64,000 nt of DNA from Urophycis tenuis (GCA_036785325.1 JAXIVH010000041.1:1550001-1614000); one strand, 5' to 3'. Shown: positions 46,501-59,034, counted from the stretch's first letter. Notes: generated from the sequence alone by a model not told the origin. Numbers and translations are program-made.

Positions 46501-47818
46501 CAGCAGCTAAAAACATACCTTCAACGTTTCAATTAACATCAATCTTTCCTTACAGAACACAAATTAATTAGCTTAGTATTTCAACGACCCTTTGGTGAAT
46601 ATAGTCTTGCCATACGCCGTTGGAAAGCTTAGATTTCCCCGCTTAAAATGAGCCCATCCCCGAGCAATTTGGTTGCTCACAGACTAAACTGCGTCAGGTT
46701 GACTGAAGTCTACCCAGCAGCTAAAAACATACCTTCAACGTTTCAATTAACATCAATCTTTCCTTACAGAACACAAATTAATTAGCTTAGTATTTCAACG
46801 ACCCATGAGTCAATATAGTCTTGCCATACGCCGTTGGAAAGCTTAGATTTCCCCGCTTAAAATGAGCCCATCCGCGAGCAGTCTGGTTGATCACAGACTA
46901 AACTGCGTCAGGTTGAATGAAGTCTACCCAGCAGCCAAAAACATACCTTTAACGTTTCAATTAACATCAATCTTTCCTTACAGAACACAAATTAATTAGC
47001 TTAGTATTTCAACGGCCCTTTGGTGAATATAGTCTTACCATACGCCGTTGAAAAGCTTAGATTTCCCTGCTTAAAATGAGCCCATCCGCCAGCAGTCTGG
47101 TTGATCACAGACAAAACTGTGTCAGGTTGAGTGAAGTCTACCCAGCAGCTAAAAACATACCTTCAACGTTTCAATTAACATCAATCTTTCCTTACAGAAC
47201 ACAAATTAATTATCTTAGTATTTCAACGACCCATGAGTCAATATTGTCTTGCCATACGCCGTTGAAAAGCTTAGATTTCCCCGCTTATAATGAGCCCATC
47301 CCCAAGCAATTTGGTTGCTCAGAGACAAAACTGTGTCAGGTTGACTGAAGTCTACCCAGCAGCTAAAAACATACCTTCAACGTTTCAATTAACATCAATC
47401 TTTCCTTACAGAACACAAATTAATTAGCTTAGTATTTCAACGACCCATGAGTCAATATAGTCTAGCCATACGCCGTTGGAAAGCTTAGATTTCCCTGCTT
47501 AAAATGAGCCCATCCGCGAGCAGTCTGCTTGCTCACAGACAAAACTGCGTCAGGTTGACTGAAGTCTACCCAGCAGCTAAAAACATACCTTCAACGTTTC
47601 AATTAAGATCAATCTTTCAATAAAGAACAGAAATTAATTAGCTTAGTATTTCAACGACCCATGACTCAATATAGTCTTGCCATACGCCGTTGGGAACCTT
47701 AGATTTCCCCGCTTAAAATGAGCCCATCCGCGAGCAGTCTGGTTGCTCACAGACTAAACTGCGTCAGGTTGAATGAAGTCTACCCAGCAGCTAAAAACAT
47801 ACCTTCAACTTTTCAATT
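43552..47818. repeat. 214-bp satellite array, 20 monomers
   Basis: Length 20 x 214 minus 13 bp; the two-monomer-shorter counterpart of 32,082-36,776, with the same private variants (CAAATGAATTAG, AAAACATAACTTC, TTAGTAATTC). Confidence 0.95.
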
Positions 47819-48066
47819 CACGCGTTTTTTTTGTAATACGTGTAGCTATGATAAAGGACACATGTTTTGGCCTGTTTTATTATTCATAGTTGGCTTAACA
47901 GTAATAGAATATTATTATATGCTATAAGTGACCAGACGTCCGAGATCAAAACTGGGAGCATAATCCCCGAGAAGGGGGAAAAAAAGGGTCAGCTATGTTT
48001 AAGTATATATATATATATGTGTGTGTATATATGCGAGTGTGTGTGTGTGTGTATATATGCGCGCGC

Positions 48067-48113
<47 letters not shown>

Positions 48114-48811
48114 AATCACTTACTTGGAACGGCATGATCCCATATCGCTGTGAAGGGATGGCGTTAACCAGGTGGGCGTGCAACCCCTCGAGAGAGTTGC
48201 TGCCTCGCCGGCACTTGTACTTGTTCAGCCGGATGCAGTTCTTCACAACCACCTTCACAGAGACATACAGCTGTATGCCAGGGGGGTCCTGTAACACACA
48301 ACCTATTGCAAGGTCCTCATTTATGCTGGTGTCATTTTGAAATGTTACCATATACAAGTTTGAATGGTTTTGACACACGATGACTGCAGAGACAGCTGCA
48401 GGATGGCCCACGAAGCAGGACGGAGGGGGCCTGTGGCTGTGCGGGGAGGACCAGCGGTATGGGTGCTGCCGACACAGGGGGCGGGCGGGCCACAGGCTGA
48501 TGCAGCAGGAGGCCTCGGCTGGAGGCGGGTGGGCGCAGGAGGCTTCGGCCGGGTGGAGGACGACAACGCAGTGGGCTGAACGGGCCGGTTGGTGGGAGTC
48601 ACAGGCTCTGGCTCATCAACAAATAACCTGGAAATATAAAATACACACGTGATCAGTATTGATATTGATATCTTTTATAAGAACACTGTTCATACCGTTT
48701 ACACTTTTTATACAACTGTTTATACAATGTCCATACTGTTTATTTATTAATGTTTATCACTGAAAAATAAAGGTGACTTGGTATGACTTGTGTGCTATTT
48801 TCTTTCCACAG
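47819..48811. repeat. Core module 11
   Basis: Complete core of 993 bp; microsatellite at about 48,004-48,110 with GCGAGTG and GCGCGCGCG as in cores 4 and 13. Confidence 0.9.
48124..48627 (-). pseudogene. Exon-like segment, core 11 (C-terminal frame open)
   Basis: CGA retained, so the frame is open to the donor; Q variant. It carries both CATATCGC (shared with cores 7 and 13) and CTGATGCAGC (shared with core 8), a mosaic expected from gene conversion or crossover inside the core. Confidence 0.55.
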
Positions 48812-49439
48812 CCAACAGAACACACATGAATCAGCTTATTATTTCGACGACCCATGGGCAAATATAGTCATGCCATACGTCGTTGGAAAGCTTAGATTTC
48901 CCCGTTTAAAATGAGCCCATCTCCGAGCAATTTGGTTGCTCACAGACAAATCTGCGTCAGGTTGACTGAAGTCTACACAGCAGCTAAAGACATACCTTCA
49001 ACGTTTCAATTAACATCAATCTTTCCTTACAGAACACAAATTAATTAGCTTAGTATTTCAACGACCCTTTAGTGAATATAGTCTTGCCATACGCCGTTGG
49101 AAAGCTTAGATTTCCCCGCTTAAAATGAGCCCATCCTCGAGCAGTCTGGTTGATCACAGACTAAACTGCGTCAGGTTGACTGAAGTCTACCCAGCAGCTA
49201 AAAACATACCTTCAACGTTTCAATTAACATCAATCTTTCCTTACAGAACACAAATTAATTAGCTTAGTATTTCAACGACCCATGAGTCAATATAGTCTTG
49301 CCATACGCCGTTGGAAAGCTTAGATTTCCCTGCTTAAAATGAGCCCATCCGCGAGCAGTCTGGTTGATCACAGACTAAACTGCGTCAGGTTGACTGAAGT
49401 CTACCCAGCAGCTAAAAACATACCTTCAACTTTTCAATT
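48812..49439. repeat. 214-bp satellite array, 3 monomers
   Basis: Length 3 x 214 minus 14 bp; same monomers as the right part of 40,873-42,570. Confidence 0.95.
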
Positions 49440-50408
49440 CACGCGTTTTTTTTGTAATACGTGTAGCTATGATAAAGGACACATGTTTTGGCCTGTTTTA
49501 TTATTCATAGTTGGCTTAACAGTAATAGAATATTATTATATGCTATAAGTGACCAGACGTCCGAGATCAAAACTGGGAGCATAATCCCAGAGAAGGGGGA
49601 AAAAAAGGGTCAGCTATGTTTAAGTATATATATATATGTGTGTGTATATATAAGTGTGTGTGTGTGTGTATATATGCGCGCGTGTGTGTGTGTGTGTGTG
49701 TGTGTGTTTTAATCACTTACTTGGAACGGCATGATCCCACATCGCTGTGAAGGGATGGCGTTAACCAGGTGGGCGTGCAACCCCTCGAGAGAGTTGCTGC
49801 CTCACCGGCACTTGTACTTGTTCAGCCGGATGCAGTTCTTCACAACCACCTTCACAGAGACATACAGCTGTATGCCAGGGGGGTCCTGTAACACACAACC
49901 TATTGCAAGGTCCTCATTTATGCTGGTGTCATTTTGAAATGTTACCATATACAAGTTTGAATGGTTTTGACACACGATGACTGCAGAGACAGCTGCAGGA
50001 TGGCCCACGAAGCAGGACGGAGGGGGCCTGTGGCTGTGCGGGGAGGACCAGCGGTATGGGTGCTGCCGACACAGGGGGCGGGCGGGCCACAGGCTGACGC
50101 AGCAGGAGGCCTCGGCTGGAGGCGGGTGGGCGCAGGAGGCTTCGGCCGGGTGGAGGACGACAACGCAGTGGGCTGAACGGGCCGGTTGGTGGGAGTCACA
50201 GGCTCTGGCTCATCAACAAATAACCTGGAAATATAAAATACACACGTGATCAGTATTGATATTGATATCTTTTATAAGAACACTGTTCATACCGTTTACA
50301 CTTTTTATACAACTGTTTATACAATGTCCATACTGTTTATTTATTAATGTTTATCACTGAAAAATAAAGGTGACTTGGTATGACTTGTGTGCTATTTTCT
50401 TTCCACAG
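49440..50408. repeat. Core module 12
   Basis: Complete core of 969 bp, the shortest, owing to a short TG run (microsatellite about 49,624-49,706). A sister of core 10. Confidence 0.9.
49721..50224 (-). pseudogene. Exon-like segment, core 12
   Basis: Splice sites intact; TGA in the C-terminal frame; Q variant. Confidence 0.5.
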
Positions 50409-50822
50409 CCAACAGAACACACATGAATCAGCTTATTATTTCGACGACCCATGGGCAAATATAGTCATGCCATACGTCGTTGGAAAGCTTAGATTTCCCC
50501 GTTTAAAATGAGCCCATCTCCGAGCAATTTGGTTGCTCACAGACAAATCTGCGTCAGGTTGACTGAAGTCTACACAGCAGCTAAAGACATACCTTCAACG
50601 TTTCAATTAACATCAATCTTTCCTTACAGAACACAAATGAATTAGCTTAGTATTTCAACGACCCTTTAGTGAATATAGTCTTGCCATACGCCGTTGGAAA
50701 GCTTAGATTTCCCCGCTTAAAATGAGCCCATCCGCGAGCAGTCTGGTTGATCACAGACTAAACTGCGTCAGGTTGACTGAAGTCTACCCAGCAGCTAAAA
50801 ACATACCTTCAACTTTTCAATT
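50409..50822. repeat. 214-bp satellite array, 2 monomers
   Basis: Smallest inter-core spacing, 2 x 214 minus 14 bp; the left monomer has the CAAATGAATTAG variant. Confidence 0.95.
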
Positions 50823-51070
50823 CACGCGTTTTTTTTGTAATACGTGTAGCTATGATAAAGGACACATGTTTTGGCCTGTTTTATTATTCATAGTTGGCTT
50901 AACAGTAATAGAATATTATTATATGCTATAAGTGACCAGACGTCCGAGATCAAAACTGGGAGCATAATCCCCGAGAAGGGGGAAAAAAAGGGTCAGCTAT
51001 GTTTAAGTATATATATATATGTGTGTGTATATATGCGAGTGTGTGTGTGTGTGTGTATATATGCGCGCGC

Positions 51071-51113
<43 letters not shown>

Positions 51114-51811
51114 AATCACTTACTTGGAACGGCATGATCCCATATCGCTGTGAAGGGATGGCGTTAACCAGGTGGGCGTGCAACCCCTCGAGAGAGTTGC
51201 TGCCTCGCCGGCACTTGTACTTGTTCAGCCGGATGCAGTTCTTCACAACCACCTTCACAGAGACATACAGCTGTATGCCAGGGGGGTCCTGTAACACACA
51301 ACCTATTGCAAGGTCCTCATTTATGCTGGTGTCATTTTGAAATGTTACCATATACAAGTTTGAATGGTTTTGACACACGATGACTGCAGAGACAGCTGCA
51401 GGATGGCCCACGAAGCAGGACGGAGGGGGCCTGTGGCTGTGCGGGGAGGACCAGCGGTATGGGTGCTGCCGACACAGGGGGCGGGCGGGCCACAGGCTGA
51501 CGCAGCAGGAGGCCTCGGCTGGAGGCGGGTGGGCGCAGGAGGCTTCGGCCGGGTGGAGGACGACAACGCAGTGGGCTGAACGGGCCGGTTGGTGGGAGTC
51601 ACAGGCTCTGGCTCATCAACAAATAACCTGGAAATATAAAATACACACGTGATCAGTATTGATATTGATATCTTTTATAAGAACACTGTTCATACCGTTT
51701 ACACTTTTTATACAACTGTTTATACAATGTCCATACTGTTTATTTATTAATGTTTATCACTGAAAAATAAAGGTGACTTGGTATGACTTGTGTGCTATTT
51801 TCTTTCCACAG
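50823..51811. repeat. Core module 13
   Basis: Complete core of 989 bp; microsatellite at about 51,008-51,110 as in cores 4 and 11. Confidence 0.9.
51124..51627 (-). pseudogene. Exon-like segment, core 13 (C-terminal frame open)
   Basis: CGA retained, so the frame is open to the donor; Q variant; CATATCGC shared with cores 7 and 11. Confidence 0.55.
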
Positions 51812-52110
51812 CCAACAGAACACACATGAATCAGCTTATTATTTCGACGACCCATGGGCAAATATAGTCATGCCATACGTCGTTGGAAAGCTTAGATTTC
51901 CCCGTTTAAAATGAGCCCATCTCCGAGCAATTTGGTTGCTCACAGACAAATCTGCGTCAGGTTGACTGAAGTCTACACAGCAGCTAAAGACATACCTTCA
52001 ACGTTTCAATTAACATCAATCTTTCCTTACAGAACACAAATTAATTAGCTTAGTATTTCAACGACCCTTTAGTGAATATAGTCTTGCCATACGCCGTTGG
52101 AAAGCTTAGA
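51812..52110. repeat. Last regular 214-bp satellite sequence of second array
   Basis: Counterpart of 24,292-24,590 at a 27,520-bp offset. Confidence 0.9.
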
Positions 52111-52390
52111 TTGCCACGATTAAAAGGAGATCATCCACGAGTCATATGCTTGCTCACAGACAAAACGGCGATAGTTTGAATGAAGTCTACCCAGCAGCTA
52201 AAAACATAGCTTCAACGTCAACGGAATCGTTTCTCTTTCTACGAAATCGATACAGCTAAATACATACCTTAACGAAAAGTCGAATTATTAACTCGCAAAG
52301 GATGAAGATCATCAAATTCACCTTAGTCGAATCCTCCGTTGGCAGTGGACAGCAATGACCGTGACTACGTATGAGTCGTAAAAACATTAG
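52111..52390. repeat. Degenerate terminal monomer and transition, second copy
   Basis: Counterpart of 24,591-24,870, almost identical (GAAAAGTCG for GAAAAGTGG is one difference). Confidence 0.7.
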
Positions 52391-52540
52391 GTGACGTATT
52401 CCGATCCTCGCTCAGCGATTGGTCCGTTGAGCGCCGAGCTCTGCTCAGCATCGCTCCGCCATTGGCCGATCGCTGCTCAACTCTGCTCAGCTTTGGTCAA
52501 CCATTGGTCGGTTAGCGTGAGCTTAGGGACTTGGCGGAGA
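52391..52540 (+). promoter_or_regulatory. CCAAT-box cluster, second copy
   Basis: ATTGG at 52,418, 52,461 and 52,503 with the 43- and 42-bp spacing kept, and TGACGTA at 52,392. One substitution (GAGCTCTGC for GAGCCCTGC) lies outside the boxes. Confidence 0.45.
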
Positions 52541-52900
52541 GTTTGCCTGAAGAAGGCGAACGACCCCCCCCCCCCCCCCCCAAGTCCCTATTGCGCAACC
52601 CTGGGATCGACCAAAAAGGATCGGGGAGGATCAAAAGGGATGGCTCCATCTGGTGGCCACCGGTGGGAGGTTTTATTTCCAGAAATTTCCAAAAATGTCA
52701 TTGTGAGGGACCGACTTGATCACCCCACGTATTGGGATGTGGACTCTCTGGCCTGGACCGTGTAGACAAACACGAGGGGTGGCAATGCCGTTGAAAAGTA
52801 GTGGGGCTTTATTGTCTTCACCACAACTTGCAAAATAACAAAACAAACATAAATCCAAAATCCTAAATAATACTAAATGGCAAAACTAGCCATTTTATGG
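52541..52900. other. Spacer with 18-base poly-C and CTCF-like motif, second copy
   Basis: C run at 52,564-52,581 and GCTCCATCTGGTGG at 52,643-52,656. Nothing else recognisable. Confidence 0.6.
52643..52656 (-). promoter_or_regulatory. CTCF-like motif, second copy
   Basis: Identical to 25,119-25,132. Confidence 0.35.
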
Positions 52901-53147
52901 TCAGGGTTTGGGCTTAAGGGTGGGGTTGGGGAACCAAATTAGGCTTAGATAGAGGGGTTAGGGTTAGGGCCACAAATTGGGCTAGGCTTAAGAATTAGGT
53001 TTAGGATTAGGGGCCCAAATTGGGTTAGGTTTAGGTATAGGGGCAAAATTGGGTTAGGTTTAGGGATGATTAGAGACCAAATTGGGTTTAGGTTTAGGGC
53101 TAGGGCCAAATTGGGTTAGGGTTAGGGCTGGGGAACAAATTGGGTTA

Positions 53148-53186
<39 letters not shown>

Positions 53187-53300
53187 GGTTAGGGTTAGGG
53201 GTTAGGGTTAGGGTTAGGGTTAGGGGTTAGGGTTAGGGTTAGGGGTTAGGGGTTAGGGGTTAGGGTTAGGGTTAGGGTTAGGGGTTAGGGTTAGGGTTAG
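52901..53300 (+). repeat. Interstitial telomeric tract, second copy
   Basis: Same organisation as 25,377-25,744: CAAATTGGG-interrupted repeats, then nearly pure TTAGGG/TTAGGGG from about 53,146. It is about 30 bp longer, the difference lying in TTAGGG copy number. Confidence 0.95.
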
Positions 53301-53899
53301 GTTCATTTTAAGTTATCTCGATGATCCCCCCCACCTCATCCAACGACTGGGTAGTTGAATGGGGGATCAAAGGCAGTTGCGCACGCCAATATCTAGTCAT
53401 CCGCAGCTCTCTTTTCCCATATTACTAAGAATGAAGTAAAATGAAATGGTTATCTGTCTTGTTGTGATATAACCGCTGATTTGAAGATATAGACTTGATG
53501 GTTTTCTTTGTAACCAAGAATGGAGTAAATGGGATGGTTGTTTGTCTTTTTGTGATATAACCGCTGATTTTGGAATATGGACTTGTTTTTCTTTTCCCAA
53601 AGGTTTTCTTTGTTCCAAGATGAAGGTCAATCTGGTTTGATTGAAAATACTTCAATGCATTGGTATATTTATTTATTTGAATAAAGAGGAGTCACAGCTG
53701 GAGTGAGACTTTTCTTTTCCATTTCTATTTTAGTATAAACGTGCTATCGAAATATTAGGACACGTCATCAGTAGTGGACCCTGGGATCATAGGGTGTTTC
53801 TGGCCATTGTCACTATACACCCTCACCCAAGGGAGGCCCCCCCGAGAGTGATCAATTCTCAAGGTGTGTCGGTTCCGAAATGGAATTGGTATTGGGTTT

Positions 53900-53961
53900 A
53901 AACAATTTTGCAATTTCCCAGCTTGGGATTAATAAAGTATTTTCTATTCTATTCTATTCCA
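53900..53961 (+). repeat. L2-like LINE 3' tail fragment, second copy
   Basis: Same sequence and position as 26,296-26,357. Confidence 0.5.
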
Positions 53962-54112
53962 AACTTTTTTAGGAGTGCTCATTTGTCGAGGTAACCTCGA
54001 GGTAAGTAAAGGTAAGTAAAACACTTTTTAGGATACATTGTTTTAGTTATGGAGAACAAGAAGGGGGGCACATACTTACCTCCTGACCAGCACAAACCAG
54101 TTGTTAACACCG

Positions 54113-54439
54113 CTAGGTAGCCCTGGTTTGGCCAATCAGGGTCGGAGCTTGGTTCTTGTCCTCTGTTGGGTCCAGATGAACTAATAGGAAAACGGGGGTA
54201 CGAAGGACCGAGGCCAGCCGTGACAAAACACTGCCTCCACGGTCCCCCAATGCAGCTGTCTTCAGCGATGGGTGTCCAGACCTAGGAAAGACCAAGACCA
54301 GCCCCGACCAGCGGTGCCTTCCCAGTCGGTCCCAGGGTAGGAAAGGCCAAGGCCAGCCGCGACTAAGCACTGCCTCCCTGGCCCCTCCAGGACCCCATGC
54401 CGAACAGCCTGTTAAAAACAATTCCTGTGCCCCATACAC
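54113..54439 (-). other. Conserved GC-rich block with 108-codon frame (copy 3)
   Basis: Frame kept; residue changes include ELL to ELF and RIA to KTA. NF-Y box at 54,130-54,139. Confidence 0.35.
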
Positions 54440-54635
54440 CGCGCGACTACAGAGATTGTGTAGGAAGTTGACCTTAGAGAAGACTCAATGGCTTACTTTC
54501 CTCACCCAAAACAACAATTTCTTGGGGTAGTCTATTCTCGCCGTAGGTACTTCGGTAATGGTTTTTTTTGCGCGCAAAGTTTTCCGGTTGAAATGCATAA
54601 TGGGGAATTGGCTTGTTCCTCCAATACGCCAAGTG

Positions 54636-55271
54636 TAGGTTAGGGTTAGGTTTAGGGGTTAGGGTTAAGGTTAGGGCTGAGGTTAGGGTTAGGTTTAAGG
54701 TTAGGGTTGAGGTTAGGGTTGGGGTTATGGCTGAGGTTAAGGTTAGGGTTGAGGTTAGGGTTAGTGTTATGGATAAGGTTAGGGTTAAGTGTTAGGGCCA
54801 AGGTTAGGGTGAATGTCAGGGCTAAGGTTGGGGCCAAGGTTAGGGTTGAGATAGGGTTAGGGGTTAGGGGGTTAGGGGTTAGGTTTAGGGATTAGGGTCT
54901 GGGTTAGGGTTAGGGCCAAGGTCAGGGTTGAGGTTAGGGTTAAGGTTAGGGTTAGGGCTAGGGCTTAGGGTTAGGGTTAAGGTTAGGGTTAGGGCTAAGG
55001 TTAGGGTTGGGGCTAAGGCTAGGTTTAAGGTTAGGGTTAGGGTTGGGGCTAAGGTTAGGGCTAAGGTTAGGGTCAAGGTAAGGGTTAATGTCAGGGCTAA
55101 GGTTGGGGCCAAGGTTAGGGTTGAGTTAGGGTTAGGGCTAAGGTTAGGTCTATGGTTAGGGTTGGGTTAGGGTTAAGGCCAAGGTAAGGGTTAGTGTCCG
55201 GGCTAAGGTTGGTGTCAAGGTTAACGTTGAGTTAGGGTTAGGGCTAAGGTTAGGCCTATGGTTAGGGTTGG
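54636..55271 (+). repeat. Degenerate telomeric repeats of unit B1
   Basis: Appears identical to 27,031-27,666 by eye over almost its whole length. Confidence 0.9.
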
Positions 55272-55930
55272 GTTCGTTAGAGTTATCTCGATGACCCCCC
55301 CCACCTCATCCAACGACTCGGTAGTTGAATAGGGGATCAAAGGCAGTTGCACTCGCCAATATCTAGTCATCCGCAGCTCTCTTTTCCCATATTACCAAGA
55401 ATGAAGTAAAATGAAATGGTTATCTGTCTTGTTGTGATATAACCGCTGATTTGGAGATATAGACTTGTTTTTCCTTTTCCCAAAGGTTTTCTTTGTTCCA
55501 AGATGGAGGTCAATCTAGTTTGATTGAAGGTACTTCCAATGCATTGGTATATTTACTTATTTGAATAAAGACGAGTCACAGCTGGAGTGAGACTTTTCTT
55601 TTCCATTTCTATTTTAGTATAAACGTGCTATCGAAATATTAGGACACGTCATCAGTAGTGGACCCTGGGATCATAGGGTGTTTCTGGCCATTGTCACTAT
55701 ACACCCTCACCCAAGGGAGGCCCCCCCGAGAGTGATCAATTCTCAAGGTGTGTCGTTTCCGAAATGGAATTGGTATTGGGTTTAAGCTTTTTTAGGAGTG
55801 ATCATTTGTTGAGGTAACGTCGAGGTAAGTAAAGGTAAGTAAAACACTTTTTAGGATACATTGTTTTGGTTATGGAGAGGAGGGGGCACATACTTACCCC
55901 CTGACCAGCACAAACCAGTTGTTAACACCG

Positions 55931-56257
55931 CTAGGTAGCCCTGGTTTGGCCAATCAGGGCCGGAGCTTGGTTCTTGTCCTCTGTTGGGTCCCGATGAACT
56001 AGCAGAAAACTGGGGTCACGAAGGACCGAGGCCAGCCGTGACAAAGCACTGCCTCCACGGTCCCCCAATGCAGCTATCCTCAGCGATGGGTGTCCAGACC
56101 TAGGAAAGACCAAGACCAGCCCCGACCAGCGGTGCCTTCCCAGTCGGTCCCAGGGTAGGAAAGGCCAAGGCCAGCCGCGACTAAGCACTGCCTCCCTGGC
56201 CCCTCCAGGACCCCATGCCGAACAGCCTGTTAATAACAATTCCTGTGCCCCATACAC
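55931..56257 (-). other. Conserved GC-rich block with 108-codon frame (copy 4)
   Basis: Frame kept; private change LDPT to RDPT. Confidence 0.35.
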
Positions 56258-56453
56258 CGCGCGACTACAGAGATTGTGTAGGAAGTTGACCTTAGAGAAG
56301 ACTCAATGGCTTACTTTCCTCACCCAAAACAACAATTTCTTGGGGTAGTCTATTCTCGCCGTAGGTACTTCGGTAATGGGTTTTTTTTTTTTTTAAGTTT
56401 TCCGGATGAAATGCATGCTGGGTAATTGTCTTCTTCCTCCAATATGTCAAGTG

Positions 56454-57380
56454 TAGGTTAAGGTTAGGGTAGATTTAGGGGTAGAGTTAGCAGTTAACCT
56501 TAATGTTAGGTTTGAAGTAAATGGGAGGGGTTGCGGTTAGGGTTAAGGTTAGGGCTGAGGTTAGGGTTAGGTATAAGGTTACGGTTTAGGGTTGAGGTTA
56601 GGGTTAAGGTTAGGGTTACGGTTAGGGCTAAGGTTAGGGCTAAGGTTAGAGTAAGGGTTAGGGTTAGCGTTACGGTTAGGGTAAGGTTAGGGTTAGGGTT
56701 AGAGGTTAGGGGTTAGGGGTTAGGGTTAAGATGAGGGCTGAGGTTAGGGTTAAGGTTAGGGCTGAGGTTAGGGTTAGGTTTAAGGTTAGGGATAAGGTTA
56801 GGGTTGGGGTTACGGCTGAAATTGGGGTTAAGGTTAGGGTTGAGGTTAGGGTTAGTGTTATGGATAAGGTTAGGTTAAGTGTTAGGGCCAAGGTTAGGGT
56901 TAAGGTTATGGTTAAGATTAGGGTTAGGGCTAGAATTAGGGTTAGGGCTAAGGTTAGGGTTAGGGTTATGGCTGAGGTTAGGGTTAAGGTTAGGTTTGAG
57001 GTTAGTGTTAAGGTTAGGGCCAAGGTTAGGGTTAGGGTTAAGGTTAGGGTTAGGGCTAAGGTTAGGGTTAGGGTTATGGCTGAGGCTAGGGTTAGGGCTA
57101 AAGTTAGGGCAAAGGTTAGAGTTAGGGTTAGCGTTAGAGTTAGGGTAGGGTTAGTGTTGGAGGTTAGGGTAGGCTTAGGGTTAGAGTTAGAGTAGGGGTT
57201 AGGGTTAGAGTTAGAGTAGGGGTTAGGGTTAGTGTTAAGGCTAAGGTTAGGGGTTGAGGTTAGTGTTAAGATTAGGGCCAAGGTAAGGGTTAGTGTTAGG
57301 GTTGAGTTAGGGTTAGGGCTAAGGTTAGGCCTATGGTTAGGGTTGGGGTTGAGGTTATCCCTAGGGTTAGAGTTAGAGCT
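56454..57380 (+). repeat. Degenerate telomeric repeats of unit B2
   Basis: Counterpart of 28,846-29,780 with one 6-bp unit fewer near 56,660. Confidence 0.9.
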
Positions 57381-57644
57381 AGAGATTGAGGAAGGTAGAG
57401 TCAAGGTGAGACAGTCTGTACGGACTGAACTCACCCCCGCCGGATCGGGCTAGTACACTCTATCTCCCCCAACTCCCTCATTTCCATGAGGGAAGACAGG
57501 GGAGAAGAGATGGGAGGAGTATATATATTTAATATATATTTTTTTAGTAAATAAATACATCGAGAGACTCACCGCTGGAGTGGGTTTTAATCTTTGTATT
57601 CAAGGTTGTTCCTCCTCTTTTGATTCCTCGCTGGTGGTGCGTCG

Positions 57645-57658
57645 TCTCCACCTAGTGG
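57645..57658 (-). promoter_or_regulatory. CTCF-like motif
   Basis: TCTCCACCTAGTGG, same as 30,044-30,057. Confidence 0.25.
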
Positions 57659-57680
57659 TCGTTTTGTGAAGAAGAGTTAT

Positions 57681-57727
57681 AGAAATAGAAATAGAAATAC
57701 TCTATTGTTCCCAGGTTGGGAAATTGC
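57681..57727 (-). repeat. Antisense L2-like LINE tail fragment, second copy
   Basis: Counterpart of 30,081-30,126. Confidence 0.45.
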
Positions 57728-57951
57728 ATTAATAGGTAAGTAATAATAATAATAATAGGTAATTGCAATAGTTGGTAAGGTAATCTATATTTCATTTATT
57801 TATTTATATTTGTATATTTATTTAGTCTATTTATTTATTCATTTTTGTTTATTTATTTATTTAGATAAAGAGGATCACAGCTGGAGTGAGTTTTTAGTCT
57901 TTGTGTTAAAGGCTGGTTGCCTTCTTTTGATTCTTCAGTGGTGGTCCATCG

Positions 57952-57965
57952 CCTCCATCTAGTGG
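57952..57965 (-). promoter_or_regulatory. CTCF-like motif
   Basis: CCTCCATCTAGTGG, same as 30,351-30,364. Confidence 0.35.
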
Positions 57966-58707
57966 TCGTTTTGTGAATAACAGTTGGTAAGGTAATATAA
58001 ATGGGTTGTGTAGAGAGCCCGTTCTTTCGATGGCCCTGGCTCGGTTAGGTTCGTTAGAGTTATCTCGATGACCCCCCCCACCTCATCCAACGACTCGGTA
58101 GTTGAATAGGGGATCAAAGGCAGTTGCACTCGCCAATATCTAGTCATCCGCAGCTCTCTTTCCCCATATTACCAAGAATGAAGTAAAACGAAATGGTTAT
58201 CTGTCTTGTTGTGATATAACCGCTGATTTGGAGATATAGACTTGTTTTTCCTTTTCCCAAAGGTTTTCTTTGTTCCAAGATGAAGGTCAATCTAGTTTGA
58301 GTGAAGGTACTTCCAATGCATTGGTATATTTACTTATTTGAATAAAGACGAGTCACAGCTGGAGTGAGACTTTTCTTTTCCATTTCTATTTTAGTATAAA
58401 CGTGCTATCGAAATATTAGGACACGTCATCAGTAGTGGACCCTGGGATCATAGGGTGTTTCTGGCCATTGTCACTATACACCCTCACCCAAGGGAGGCCC
58501 CCCCGAGAGTGATCAATTCTCAAGGTGTGTCGTTTCCGAAATGGAATTGGTATTGGGTTTAAGCTTTTTTAGGAGTGATCATTTGTTGAGGTAACGTCGA
58601 GGTAAGTAAAGGTAAGTAAAACACTTTTTAGGATACATTGTTTTGGTTATGGAGAGGAGGGGGCACATACTTACCCCCTGACCAGCACAAACCAGTTGTT
58701 AACACCG

Positions 58708-59034
58708 CTAGGTAGCCCTGGTTTGGCCAATCAGGGCCGGAGCTTGGTTCTTGTCCTCTGTTGGGTCCAGATGAACTAGCAGAAAACTGGGGTCACGAAG
58801 GACCGAGGCCAGCCGTGACAAAGCACTGCCTCCACGGTCCCCCAATGCAGCTATCCTCAGCGATGGGTGTCCAGACCTAGGAAAGACCAAGACCAGCCCC
58901 GACCAGCGGTGCCTTCCCAGTCGGTCCCAGGGTAGGAAAGGCCAAGGCCAGCCGCGACTAAGCACTGCCTCCCTGGCCCCTCCAGGACCCCATGCCGAAC
59001 AGCCTGTTAATAACAATTCCTGTGCCCCATACAC
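58708..59034 (-). other. Conserved GC-rich block with 108-codon frame (copy 5)
   Basis: Frame kept; same residues as copies 6 and 7. Confidence 0.35.

Larger units (their letters stand above)
53301..55271. repeat. Subtelomeric unit B1
   Basis: Counterpart of A1, including the L2-like tail (53,900-53,961), but retaining the 49-bp segment that A1 lost. Telomeric part from 54,636. Confidence 0.85.
55272..58048. repeat. Subtelomeric unit B2 with extra segment
   Basis: Counterpart of A2. Telomeric part 56,454 to about 57,380, then the extra AT-rich segment with two LTR-like repeats, an antisense L2-like tail (57,681-57,727) and CTCF-like sites. The T run near 56,381 is expanded. Confidence 0.85.
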
